Origin: Carnobacterium_A antarcticum
Lineage (GTDB): Bacteria; Bacillota; Bacilli; Lactobacillales; Carnobacteriaceae
Direction: 5' to 3' (one strand)
Length of the DNA stretch: 64,000 nt
Assembly: GCF_042658365.1 (NCBI RefSeq)
Contig: NZ_JBHSQC010000025.1
Under the pieces are notes generated by a model. It saw nothing but the letters and a program-made list of their open reading frames with translations, did not search any database and had not been told where the DNA came from. Made by a program: the position numbers and the translations under genes. This document shows positions 17,236 through 26,290 of this stretch, piece by piece (position 1 is the first letter of the stretch; every line of letters begins with the position of its first letter).

Positions 17236-19137
17236 ATGAATATCAATGACTTATTGCTTAAAGATGTCATGATCATGGATCTAAAAGCAACAACTAAAGA
17301 AGCAGCGATTGACGAAATGATCGCTAGTCTGGCTTCAAAGAAGCGCCTCAATGACCCAGCTTTGTTTAAACAAGGCATTATGGCTAGAGAAGCCCAAACT
17401 TCTACAGGGCTAGGCGATGGAATCGCTATGCCGCATGCAAAAACAACAGCTGTCAACGAAGCTACCGTTTTATTTGCAAAAAGTACTGCCGGAGTTGATT
17501 ACGAAGCACTAGACGGACAACCTACCCATCTGTTTTTCATGATCGCGGCTCCTGAAGGGGCAAATGATACGCATTTACAAGCTCTAGCTGGCTTGTCTCG
17601 GTTGCTGATAAACCCTGAATTTGTTGCTTCTCTAAAAGAAACAACGACACCTGATGAAGTCCAAACATTATTTACAGAAGCAGAACAAAAACGGCTAGCA
17701 GATGAAAAAGCCGAACAACAAGCAGAAGCAACTAAAACTCCTGATGCTGATCGCCCATTTGTTATTGCCGTAACGGCTTGTCCAACTGGTATTGCTCATA
17801 CGTATATGGCTGAAGATGCTTTGAAGAAAAAAGCTGCTGAAATGGGCGTTGATATCAAAGTTGAAACCAACGGAACTGAAGGCGTTAAAAACCGGTTGAC
17901 CGCAGCTGATATCGAACGTGCAGCCGGCGTTATCGTCGCTGCTGATAAAAATGTCGAAATGGCTCGTTTTGATGGAAAACACCTTTTGCAGCGACCCGTC
18001 AGCGATGGTATTCGTAAATCTGAAGAGTTGATCACCAAAGCTATGAATCAACAAGCACCAACCTATCATGCTAGTGGTGAAAAAGACACTGAAGACAGCG
18101 ATGAAGGCAACGGCTCTATTATTAGTAAAGTTTATAAAGATTTAATGAACGGAATTTCTCATATGTTGCCTTTCGTTGTCGGCGGCGGGATCGTCTTGGC
18201 TCTTTCTTTCTTTGTAGAACCTTACTTTGGAGAAAGCAGCGAGATCTTCACGTTCTTAAACTCTTTAGGTAGCAATGCTTTTAACTTCTTGATTCCTATC
18301 TTGGCAGGTTATATCGCCATGAGTATCGGCGATCGTCCAGGCTTGATGCCAGGGATGGTTGGTGGATTAATGGCCGTCCAAAGCAACGCTGGTTTCTTAG
18401 GTGGATTAGCTGCTGGTTTCCTAGCCGGTTACTCTATTCTTCTTTTAAGACGATTGTTGAAAGGATTGCCAAAGTCATTAGAAGGTTTAAAATCAATCTT
18501 ATTGTATCCTGTTCTTAGTCTACTCCTTATTGGTCTAGTAATGTATTTCATCATTGATCCGGTCTTCTCAACAATCAATACAGCTATGGTTAACTTCCTA
18601 GAAAACCTTGGTACAGGAAATGCTGTGTTACTAGGCGCATTATTGGGCGGAATGATGGCTATTGATATGGGAGGTCCATTTAATAAAGCGGCATATGCCT
18701 TTTCAATAGGTATCTTCACTGATACAGGTGACGGTAGTTTGATGGCTGCTGTTATGGCTGGTGGTATGATTCCGCCTCTAGCAATCGCTGTTGCAAGTAC
18801 ACTATTTAAAAACAAATTTACAGAAGACGAAAGAAAATCAGGAATCACAAACTATGTTTTAGGGCTTTCTTTTATCACTGAAGGAGCTATTCCTTTTGCG
18901 GCTGCTGATCCATTACGCATTATCGGATCATCGGTTATCGGAGCAGCAATTGCTGGCGGCTTAACTCAATTCTGGGATATCACTATTCCAGCGCCGCACG
19001 GTGGCATCTTCGCTATTGGTCTTTCAAACCACGCCTTGCTATTCTTGGCAGCATTAGCGATTGGAACGGCTGTTTCTGCCCTGATTTTAGGCTTTTGGAA
19101 AAAAACCGTTAACGATACAAACGAAGCAATGAACTAA
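17236..19137 (+). CDS. fruA: PTS fructose transporter, fused EIIABC
   Basis: Imports fructose and phosphorylates it to fructose-1-phosphate. The domain order is IIA (1-150, phospho-His67 in GIAMPHAKT), a charged linker, IIB (173-270, phospho-Cys182 in TACPTGIAHTY), and membrane IIC (about 293-630) with eight or more helices and the TDTGDG and EGAIPFAA loops. Length 633 is standard. AGGAGG precedes ATG. It closes the operon and is followed by a strong terminator. Confidence 0.95.
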   Translation: MNINDLLLKDVMIMDLKATTKEAAIDEMIASLASKKRLNDPALFKQGIMAREAQTSTGLGDGIAMPHAKTTAVNEATVLFAKSTAGVDYEALDGQPTHLFFMIAAPEGANDTHLQALAGLSRLLINPEFVASLKETTTPDEVQTLFTEAEQKRLADEKAEQQAEATKTPDADRPFVIAVTACPTGIAHTYMAEDALKKKAAEMGVDIKVETNGTEGVKNRLTAADIERAAGVIVAADKNVEMARFDGKHLLQRPVSDGIRKSEELITKAMNQQAPTYHASGEKDTEDSDEGNGSIISKVYKDLMNGISHMLPFVVGGGIVLALSFFVEPYFGESSEIFTFLNSLGSNAFNFLIPILAGYIAMSIGDRPGLMPGMVGGLMAVQSNAGFLGGLAAGFLAGYSILLLRRLLKGLPKSLEGLKSILLYPVLSLLLIGLVMYFIIDPVFSTINTAMVNFLENLGTGNAVLLGALLGGMMAIDMGGPFNKAAYAFSIGIFTDTGDGSLMAAVMAGGMIPPLAIAVASTLFKNKFTEDERKSGITNYVLGLSFITEGAIPFAAADPLRIIGSSVIGAAIAGGLTQFWDITIPAPHGGIFAIGLSNHALLFLAALAIGTAVSALILGFWKKTVNDTNEAMN

Positions 19138-19150
19138 GAAGAAACAAAAA

Positions 19151-19182
19151 AAAGAGGTTGGGACAAAAGTCCCAACCTCTTT
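19151..19182 (+). terminator. Terminator of the fructose operon
   Basis: A 14-bp perfect stem (19151-19164 with 19169-19182), an AAAA loop and U-runs on both sides make it usable in both directions. Its core GTTGGGAC/GTCCCAAC resembles the terminator at 57-90. Confidence 0.88.
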
Positions 19183-19216
19183 TGCATATCCGAATATTTA
19201 TTCTAGAACGTGTTCC

Positions 19217-19313
19217 AAAAAGCAGACCCGACGTCCACTTCACGAATAATGCTCGATGGTCTGTGACCATACAGCGCTTATCCGTTCCAGTGATTCGGGT
19301 CTAAACGCTTTTT
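19217..19313. ncRNA. Structured intergenic element of about 97 nt, unidentified
   Basis: The ends pair in two blocks: AAAAAGC (19217-19223) with GCTTTTT (19307-19313), and GACCCGA (19225-19231) with TCGGGTC (19295-19301). An inner hairpin, ATGGTC/GACCAT, lies at 19256-19270. On the minus strand it follows the glnQ stop and ends in a short U-run. It could be a 3' UTR structure of the glutamine transporter transcript, a small RNA or a dispersed repeat. The strand is undetermined. Confidence 0.45.
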
Positions 19314-19329
19314 GTCTCACTCCCATTTT

Positions 19330-20055
19330 TTATAATACTTTTGCTAAAAAATCTTTGGTTCGGTTATGTTCCGGGTGATCAAAGAGCTGTTCTGGAGTTC
19401 CTTCTTCTACAATATAACCTGCGTCCATAAAAATGACGCGATCAGCTACTTGCTTAGCAAATCCCATTTCATGAGTCACAACAACCATCGTCATTCCGGT
19501 TTCTGCTAAATCTTGAATAACTTTTAAAACTTCTCCTACCATTTCAGGATCCAATGCAGATGTCGGTTCATCAAACAACATGACTTTTGGGTTCATTGCT
19601 AATGCACGTGCGATAGCTACTCGTTGTTGCTGACCACCCGATAAACTAGCTGGATAAGCTGTATCTTTGTCTTCTAAACCCACTTGTTTCAACAATCTTC
19701 GCGCCTGGCTTTCCGCTTCTGTTTCAGGCATTCCTTTAACTTTGATCGGCGCTATTTTTAAATTATCTAACACAGACAAATGTGGAAATAAATTAAAACT
19801 TTGAAAGACCATTCCCATTTTTTCTCGCAATTGATTTAACTTTGTTTCGTTAAGTCCTGTTAAAGCAATATCTTCAAAAATAATTTCACCGCTTGTCGGA
19901 GTCTCCAGTAAATTTAAGCACCGCAGCAACGTGCTTTTACCCGATCCTGATGGTCCGATGATCACGACGACTTCCCCTTTTTTTACTTCTCCATTAATGT
20001 CGATCAAGACTTCATTTTTATCAAAAGATTTTTTTAAATGGTTAAATTTAATCAT
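19330..20055 (-). CDS. glnQ: Amino-acid ABC transporter ATPase, GlnQ type
   Basis: A 241-residue ATPase of the polar amino-acid family. It has Walker A GPSGSGKST, Q-loop FQSFNLFPHLSV, signature LSGGQQQRV and Walker B VMLFDEPTSALD, with a switch His in VVTHEMG. It overlaps the permease gene by 8 bases and so is its partner. The likely substrate is glutamine or glutamate by family, not proven. Confidence 0.93.
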   Translation of the reverse strand: MIKFNHLKKSFDKNEVLIDINGEVKKGEVVVIIGPSGSGKSTLLRCLNLLETPTSGEIIFEDIALTGLNETKLNQLREKMGMVFQSFNLFPHLSVLDNLKIAPIKVKGMPETEAESQARRLLKQVGLEDKDTAYPASLSGGQQQRVAIARALAMNPKVMLFDEPTSALDPEMVGEVLKVIQDLAETGMTMVVVTHEMGFAKQVADRVIFMDAGYIVEEGTPEQLFDHPEHNRTKDFLAKVL

Positions 20056-21544
20056 GATTCATCTTCCCTTCATAATAATTCAACAGTTTTGTTAAGCTAA
20101 AAGTTAAAACAAAATAAATGACCATCGTAACAGCTAACGGTGCAATCCCACGATATGAAACTGAAGTGACGACTTTTGTTTGGAAAATCAAATCACTTAC
20201 ACCAATAATCGACACAATCGAGCTTTCTTTAATGACCGTGATAAATTCATTTCCTAAGGCTGGCCAAATATTTTTTAGCGCTTGCGGGAAAATAATATAT
20301 CGCATTGAAAGCTTCTTGCTCATCCCTAAACTTCTTGCTGCTTCTGCTTGTCCTTTAGATACGGAATTTAATCCTGAACGGATAATTTCGCAGATATAGG
20401 CTCCGCTGTTCAAAGAAACCGCAATGATGCCGGAAGCTAAAGCAGGGATATTTACTAAGTATCCTACTGCAAAATAGATGAACATTACTTGGATCATCAT
20501 TGGCGTCCCACGAACAAATTCGACATAAGCGGTAGCCAAACCGCGGATAACTTTATTATCCGCCATACGCATCAAGGACAAAAATATTCCTAAAATGCTT
20601 CCGAATAATACACTTGAAACAGATATCAGAATGGTATAACCCGTTCCTTTGGCAAAATAGTTCCAATAGTTGATCATTGTATTTGACCCTGTGTCTTCGG
20701 CGTCTTCTGAATCAATCGTTCCACCTTGACTATCTTTCAAGTGTTCTCCAGCTTCTTTTAAATACCCTTCAATTAAATTTCCCTCTTTTATTTCTACAAG
20801 AGAATCATTGACACTCTCTAAAAGGGTTTGAGTACCTTTTTTAAAAGCGATCGCTGTTCCTTGCTCACCTTCAGCCAATTCAAACGCTCCATCAAAAGTA
20901 ACTAATCCTGTATCATTTGAAACGTAAGCAGTCGCACTTGGTTTTTCCATTACGATAGCTTCTATTTTGTTCGTTTTTAAAGCTAGAATCAAATCGGTGA
21001 TTTTTGATAAACTCAACAAATCAGAATCCGGCATTTGTTTCTGGGCTAATGTTTCTTGTAATGAGCCTGTTTGAACTCCAATTTTTTTCCCATGCAGATC
21101 ATCTTTAGTTTGATAGATGCCTTCATCAGATTGACGGACAACTAAATTTTGCCCTCCTGTATAATAAACAGTAGAAAAATCAACACTTTTTTTTCGTTCT
21201 TCAGAAGGACTCATACCTGCTAGAATCATGTCTACTTTATTTACTTCCAAAGCAGGCAACAGACTATCAAATCCCATATCTTGTATTTCCAATGTTACGC
21301 CTAAATCGTCAGCAATTTTTTGAGCAATAGATATATCCATTCCGACGATTTCATCCTTGCCATTAACAGTAGCGTGAAATTCATATGGCGGAAAATCAGC
21401 GCTCGTTCCAATAGTCAACGTTCCTTTTGATTGGACATCTGATAATGAAGTATCTGCTGCTGCCACTTGCAAAGATGGCATAGTAAAACTAATTAGAGCA
21501 GTAAACAGGATAAGTAGAGCAGTAACAAGCGACTTTCTTTTCAT
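20048..21544 (-). CDS. glnP: Fused substrate-binding/permease protein of a glutamine-type ABC transporter
   Basis: An N-terminal signal segment (about residues 5-29) is followed by a family-3 solute-binding domain (about 35-265, TIGTSADFPPYEF, then GMDISIAQKIADDLG). A permease domain starts near 290 with five or so helices and the EAARSLGMS coupling loop. The fusion is typical of lactic-acid-bacterial GlnP. The start at 21544 (MKRKSLVTALLI) has GAGGAAA 6 bases upstream. The frame is open to 21604, where a Met at 21571 is a weaker alternative. It forms an operon with glnQ. Confidence 0.92.
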   Translation of the reverse strand: MKRKSLVTALLILFTALISFTMPSLQVAAADTSLSDVQSKGTLTIGTSADFPPYEFHATVNGKDEIVGMDISIAQKIADDLGVTLEIQDMGFDSLLPALEVNKVDMILAGMSPSEERKKSVDFSTVYYTGGQNLVVRQSDEGIYQTKDDLHGKKIGVQTGSLQETLAQKQMPDSDLLSLSKITDLILALKTNKIEAIVMEKPSATAYVSNDTGLVTFDGAFELAEGEQGTAIAFKKGTQTLLESVNDSLVEIKEGNLIEGYLKEAGEHLKDSQGGTIDSEDAEDTGSNTMINYWNYFAKGTGYTILISVSSVLFGSILGIFLSLMRMADNKVIRGLATAYVEFVRGTPMMIQVMFIYFAVGYLVNIPALASGIIAVSLNSGAYICEIIRSGLNSVSKGQAEAARSLGMSKKLSMRYIIFPQALKNIWPALGNEFITVIKESSIVSIIGVSDLIFQTKVVTSVSYRGIAPLAVTMVIYFVLTFSLTKLLNYYEGKMNHD

Positions 21545-21851
21545 TTTATTTCCTCTTTTCTCTTTCTGCATTTTCTTAAACACCTCTGTAGTGTAGCAGA
21601 ACAAGGATATTTATGCAATATATAAAACATATCTCCGTTGTTTATTCTTATTTATATCTTTTTATGCATAATATACTGAATAAAAAGAATTGTTAAAGAT
21701 TTTCAATGCCAGAAGTTTCTGTCTTACTGTTAAAAATTAAAAGGGACGCATTTTTTCTATATATACTTTTGGAAGATGTACTGAAATAAAATAGTGGCAT
21801 TTTTTGTCCAATGGCGTTAAGATAAGAATAGCTTTAAATAGGAGGTATAAT

Positions 21852-21989
21852 ATGGGACAATTATCTAAAGTTGAAACTAGTTTAGACGATTTATTTCACA
21901 AATTCGTACTAGACCCAGAAGAAGCCACTACTAAAAAAGATGAAACTGAAGAGGACAAAGACAATCATAATGAACTATCCTCTAAATAA
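21852..21989 (+). CDS. Small acidic protein of unknown function
   Basis: 45 residues, about one third Asp or Glu, with no membrane segment or cysteine. The second half is almost wholly charged and likely disordered. An AGGAGGT ribosome site 7 bases upstream of ATG supports real translation. It stands alone on the plus strand between the glnP promoter region and a terminator. I do not recognise the family. Confidence 0.55.
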   Translation: MGQLSKVETSLDDLFHKFVLDPEEATTKKDETEEDKDNHNELSSK

Positions 21990-22003
21990 AACAATGTAAT
22001 CAA

Positions 22004-22041
22004 AAAGCCCCCTCGCTATACATACCGTATAGCAAGGGGGC
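22004..22041 (-). terminator. Terminator after the MazG-like gene, usable in both directions
   Basis: An 18-base stem with a GC-rich base (AAAGCCCCC with GGGGGCTTT) closes at about 22021. The minus-strand U-run (five U) is better than the plus-strand one, and its single irregular pair is G-U on that strand. Confidence 0.8.
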
Positions 22042-22055
22042 TTTAGTTATGAAAA

Positions 22056-22385
22056 TCAAATAGGTTCATGTTCAGTTCGTTTTTGGCTTCTTTCTTCAGA
22101 AAAGCCATCGGGGTAGCGACGTTTTAACTTCTCAATATTTTGAATGGCTACTTCTTCAAAAGAAATATCTGCCCACTCAGCAATTTGAGACAAGTACCAA
22201 AGAACGTCACCCATTTCTTTGACAAGCTCTTTTTTATCCAAATCATACCCATGAAAAGTGTATTTCTTAATTAAGTCTACTAACTCGCCTGCTTCGCTGG
22301 CTACGCCTAGCGCACAATTAGTCAATACTTGTTCATTTCCATATAAAGTACGATTTGCTAATTTTTGATATTCATTAAACTCCAT
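22056..22385 (-). CDS. MazG-like nucleotide pyrophosphohydrolase
   Basis: 109 residues with the all-alpha NTP-PPase pattern: SEAGELVDLIKK near residue 30 and KEMGDVLWYLSQIA near 57. The acidic residues of both (E-x-x-E and E-x-x-D) bind magnesium. Such proteins hydrolyse non-canonical or excess NTPs to the monophosphate. The substrate here is unknown. It is a single-gene unit next to engB. Confidence 0.82.
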   Translation of the reverse strand: MEFNEYQKLANRTLYGNEQVLTNCALGVASEAGELVDLIKKYTFHGYDLDKKELVKEMGDVLWYLSQIAEWADISFEEVAIQNIEKLKRRYPDGFSEERSQKRTEHEPI

Positions 22386-22488
22386 TATTATGAACCCCTT
22401 TTATCCATACTCACGCTCTTTAAATACTAGTCATTTTTATTAACTTTTTACAATTAAAAAACACACTTCTATTTATCTGCCAGAAAAA

Positions 22489-23079
22489 TTACTTTTTTTT
22501 CAAATAACCTTCAATCAAACTCCACGCTTCTTCTTTGCCTTCCCCTGTTTCAGATGAAAACAAAACGAAATCATCTGCTGGATCAAATCCTAATGATTCT
22601 TTAGCGATTTTCACATGTTTATTCCATTTACTTTTAGATATTTTATCTGCTTTTGTGGCAACAACAATCACAGGAATATTAAAGTGTTTAAGAAACTCAT
22701 ACATTTGTTTATCGTCTACAGTAGCTGGGTGTCTAAAGTCAATAACGCATAGGGTCGCCTTTAAAGGTTCTCTTTGAGTAAAATAAGTTTCTAACATTTC
22801 GCCCCATTTCGCCCGTTCTGTTTTAGATACTTTTGCATAGCCGTAGCCAGGAACATCAACAAAATAAAATTGGTCTTCAATAATATAATAATTAAGTGTT
22901 TGTGTTTTACCAGGTTTACTCGAAGTACGCGCCAACCCTTTACGGTTGATCAATGTATTGATGAATGATGACTTCCCTACATTTGAACGTCCAGCAAGCG
23001 CAATTTCTGGCAAGCCCGTATTTGGGTATTGTGCTGGTGAAACTGCACTAATCACGATATCAGCTTTGTTAACTTTCAT
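22489..23079 (-). CDS. engB: Ribosome-biogenesis GTPase YsxC/EngB
   Basis: An essential GTPase for 50S assembly. P-loop GRSNVGKSSF, switch motif DVPGYGYAK, TKADK and the SSETGEG G5 loop are all present in 196 residues, the usual length. It lies downstream of clpX, in the common clpX-ysxC order, with a terminator between them. Confidence 0.94.
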   Translation of the reverse strand: MKVNKADIVISAVSPAQYPNTGLPEIALAGRSNVGKSSFINTLINRKGLARTSSKPGKTQTLNYYIIEDQFYFVDVPGYGYAKVSKTERAKWGEMLETYFTQREPLKATLCVIDFRHPATVDDKQMYEFLKHFNIPVIVVATKADKISKSKWNKHVKIAKESLGFDPADDFVLFSSETGEGKEEAWSLIEGYLKKK

Positions 23080-23225
23080 ATTTTAATCTCCATCTCTAAA
23101 CTAAATTCTTCCATTATTCTACCATATATCAGTAGCAAAAACAGGACTTTATTTTTGATCAGAATCTGTTCAGCTTCCCTTATTTTTAGGAATTAAATGA
23201 CAAAATGCGTTTATTCTTCTTTTTT

Positions 23226-23281
23226 AAAAAAAGAAACCAGAAATTATCCAAATCAAAAGATGGATAATGACGGCTTCTTTT
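23226..23281 (-). terminator. Terminator after clpX
   Basis: The core ATTATCCA/TGGATAAT pairs and is extended by an imperfect AGAAgCC/GGTTTCT outer stem, ending in seven U on the minus strand (23232-23226). Confidence 0.7.
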
Positions 23282-23288
23282 GTCTATC

Positions 23289-24533
23289 TTAAACGATTTT
23301 TTGACCCTCAACAGTATAAAAATCTGGTTGGCCATCTCCGATTACTGTTTCTTCCGTGATAACGCATTTAGCGATCTCTGGACGACTAGGTAAATCAAAC
23401 ATGATTTCCAACATGATGCTTTCAATAATTGAACGTAATCCCCGAGCTCCAGTATTCCGTTCGATCGCTTTTTTAGCAATCTCCCTAAGAGCTTTCTCTT
23501 CGAATTCCAATTCAACATTATCCAACATCATTAATTTTTTATATTGTTTTTCTAATGCGTTTTTAGGTTGTGTCAGAATATGCACTAAATCATCTTCAGT
23601 TAACTTCTCTAAAGCTGCCATTACTGGCAAACGTCCGATAAATTCAGGAATCAAACCAAATTTCAATAAATCTTCAGGGTTGATTTGTTGCATGACACTG
23701 GCATTTTGATCCAATACTTTTTTACCAGACCCAAAACCAATCACTTTTTCACCCATTCGGTTTTTAACGATTTTATCGATTCCATCAAAAGCTCCACCAA
23801 CAATAAAGAGTATATTGCTAGTATCCAATTGAATAAATTCTTGGTTAGGGTGTTTTCTTCCACCTTGTGGCGGAATATTCGCAACTGTGCCTTCCAAGAT
23901 CTTCAGCAAAGCTTGTTGGACACCTTCACCACTAACATCACGTGTGATAGAAACATTTTCGCTTTTTCGAGCAATTTTATCAATTTCATCGATATAAATA
24001 ATGCCTTTTTGAGCGCGTTCTACATCGTAGTCAGCTGCTTGCATTAATTTTAGTAAAATGTTTTCAACGTCTTCACCAACATAACCTGCTTCAGTTAAAC
24101 TGGTCGCATCTGCAATTGCAAATGGAACATTTAGAATACGAGCCAAACTTTGTGCCAAGAACGTTTTTCCTGATCCTGTAGGCCCAATTAGACAGATGTT
24201 ACTTTTTTGCAGTTCCACACCATCTTCTTCAGTTCCAATTTGATTGACACGTTTATAATGGTTATAGACTGCAACAGAAAGAGCTTTTTTAGCTTGTTCT
24301 TGTCCGATCACATAATCATTCAGAATGCTTCTAATTTCTTGCGGTTTTGGCACTTCTAAAAATTCACCGTAACCTGCATCGCTAAATTCCTCATCAATAA
24401 TTTCTTTACATAAGTCGATACATTCATTACAAATATAGACTCCTGGTCCTGCAACGATTTTTTTCACTTGGTCCTGGGATTTCCCACAAAATGAACAATT
24501 TACAGGTCCTTTAGTTTCTTCATCAACAAACAT
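23289..24533 (-). CDS. clpX: ATP-dependent Clp protease ATP-binding subunit ClpX
   Basis: The unfoldase partner of ClpP. An N-terminal zinc-binding domain (CSFCGK, then CNECIDLC) is followed by an AAA+ module with Walker A GPTGSGKT, Walker B IIYIDEIDKI and sensor elements. An IGF-type loop for ClpP docking is visible as VIGFGSG. Length is 414 residues. It follows tig, the usual order. Confidence 0.96.
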   Translation of the reverse strand: MFVDEETKGPVNCSFCGKSQDQVKKIVAGPGVYICNECIDLCKEIIDEEFSDAGYGEFLEVPKPQEIRSILNDYVIGQEQAKKALSVAVYNHYKRVNQIGTEEDGVELQKSNICLIGPTGSGKTFLAQSLARILNVPFAIADATSLTEAGYVGEDVENILLKLMQAADYDVERAQKGIIYIDEIDKIARKSENVSITRDVSGEGVQQALLKILEGTVANIPPQGGRKHPNQEFIQLDTSNILFIVGGAFDGIDKIVKNRMGEKVIGFGSGKKVLDQNASVMQQINPEDLLKFGLIPEFIGRLPVMAALEKLTEDDLVHILTQPKNALEKQYKKLMMLDNVELEFEEKALREIAKKAIERNTGARGLRSIIESIMLEIMFDLPSRPEIAKCVITEETVIGDGQPDFYTVEGQKIV

Positions 24534-24692
24534 CTACTTGCCCACCTCTATTCTTCATTCATACTCGTTACTTCATAGCAAACCTGCTGCATAAACAACG
24601 GTAAGCTTACTTCAAACACTAATAATCATAGCATAATCTCACTTGCATTGCCATGATTCTATTCGTAGTTTTAGTGACTTCATCCTAACAGA

Positions 24693-24732
24693 AAAGAACC
24701 TCAAAAGTTTATTAACCTTTGAAGTTCTTCTC
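24693..24732 (-). terminator. Terminator after tig
   Basis: GAACTTCAAAGG pairs with CTTTTGAGGTTC, with one or two wobble pairs, around an AT-rich loop. A short U-run follows on the minus strand. Confidence 0.75.
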
Positions 24733-24767
24733 TTCAATTTTCATTTAAATTGAACTGATCTAAAAAA

Positions 24768-26048
24768 TTATTTTTCTACAGCTGTAGAAGTAATTAAGTC
24801 AATTGCTTTTTTCATTGAAATATCATGTTTCAACATTTCAGGAGTCAATGCAGCACGAACTGCTTTTTCTTCCATACCGTATTGTTCTGATAAGTTTTTG
24901 ATTTCTGCTTCTACTTCTTCTTCAGATGGTTCAAAAGCTTCAGCTTCAACGACTGCTTCAAGAACTAAGTTAGTACGAGTTCTTAAATCAGCATCGCCTT
25001 CCATTTGTTTGTGTAAGTCTTCTTCTTTTGTACCAGTGATTTGGTAGTACATTTCAGGAGAAACACCTTGGCGTTGCATATCGTTTAAGAACATGTCCAT
25101 TTGACGGTGAACTTCGTCATGGACCATAGCCCATGGCAAGTCTTCAATTGTTGCATTTTCTACTGCTTGGCGGATAGCAGATTCTTCAATCGCCTCGTCT
25201 GCTGCAGCATTTTTAGCTTCAACTAATTGAGTTTTGATTTTTTCTTTCAATGCTGCTAATGTTTCAACTTCTTCATCTACATCTTTAGCAAACTCATCAT
25301 CTAATGCTGGTAATTCTTTTGCTTTTACTTCGTGAACTTTCACTTTAAAGACTGCTTCAGCGCCTTTTAAATCCTCAGCATGGTAGTCTTCAGGGAAAGT
25401 GACAGTAACATCTAATTCATCGCCAGCTTTTGCCCCGATCAATTGTTCTTCGAATCCTGGAATGAAAGAATTTGATCCGATTTCTAGTGAATGATTTTCG
25501 CCTTTTCCACCTTCAAAAGCAACACCGTCTTTGTATCCATCAAAATCGATAACAACTGTATCGCCTTCAACTGCTGCATCTTCTTTCAATACTAATTCTG
25601 CTTGAGCAGCGCGTTTTGTTTCTAAGTTTTCTTCAACATCCGCATCAGTAACTTCACGATCTTGTTTTTCGATCGTTAAGCCTTTGTATTCGCCTAATTT
25701 TACTTCAGGTTTAACAGTGACCGCTGCTTCGATAACCCATGGTTGTCCTTTTTCCATTGATTTAACATCAATTTTCGGTTGGTCAACTGGATCGATTCCT
25801 GACTCTTTTACTGCTGCATCATATTCTGCAGGTAATACAGCATTTAATGCGTCTTCAAAAAGTGCTTCTTCGCCGTACATTTTATTAAATACTTGACGTG
25901 AAACTTTCCCTTTACGGAAACCTGGTACGTTTAAAGTACCTTTCACTTTGTTGAAAGCTGTAGTCATGCCTTCTTGGATTTTTTCTTCTGAAATTTCAAA
26001 TGTTAAAACACCATCATTGGTGCCTTTTTTTTCCCATTTTGCAGTCAT
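24768..26048 (-). CDS. tig: Trigger factor
   Basis: A ribosome-bound chaperone and prolyl isomerase. The ribosome-binding signature GFRKGKVSR is near residue 43, the FKBP-type domain runs from about 150 to 245 (GDTVVIDFDGYKDG, then FIPGFEEQLIGA) and the helical chaperone arms follow. ATG at 26048 (MTAKWEKK) has GGAGGG 8 bases upstream and is preferred to the Met at 26069. Length is 426 residues. Confidence 0.96.
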   Translation of the reverse strand: MTAKWEKKGTNDGVLTFEISEEKIQEGMTTAFNKVKGTLNVPGFRKGKVSRQVFNKMYGEEALFEDALNAVLPAEYDAAVKESGIDPVDQPKIDVKSMEKGQPWVIEAAVTVKPEVKLGEYKGLTIEKQDREVTDADVEENLETKRAAQAELVLKEDAAVEGDTVVIDFDGYKDGVAFEGGKGENHSLEIGSNSFIPGFEEQLIGAKAGDELDVTVTFPEDYHAEDLKGAEAVFKVKVHEVKAKELPALDDEFAKDVDEEVETLAALKEKIKTQLVEAKNAAADEAIEESAIRQAVENATIEDLPWAMVHDEVHRQMDMFLNDMQRQGVSPEMYYQITGTKEEDLHKQMEGDADLRTRTNLVLEAVVEAEAFEPSEEEVEAEIKNLSEQYGMEEKAVRAALTPEMLKHDISMKKAIDLITSTAVEK

Positions 26049-26290
26049 GTATATTTCCCTCCGAAACACTCTATTTTTGGCAATCTTTTAAAATTGCATA
26101 CTCCCTAATCTTACACTATCACTGAAATTTTGTAAATACAAACCGTTGAAACCCGGAAAAATTCGGATTTATTTTTCTGTTTGAGTCCAAATCTGGGACT
26201 TAGGTTCATTATCTTCTTTTGAAGGTGTACAAATGAACCTTTATCGAATGGACTGATGCATTAATTAGATGATGCCATAAGGCTATTTTG

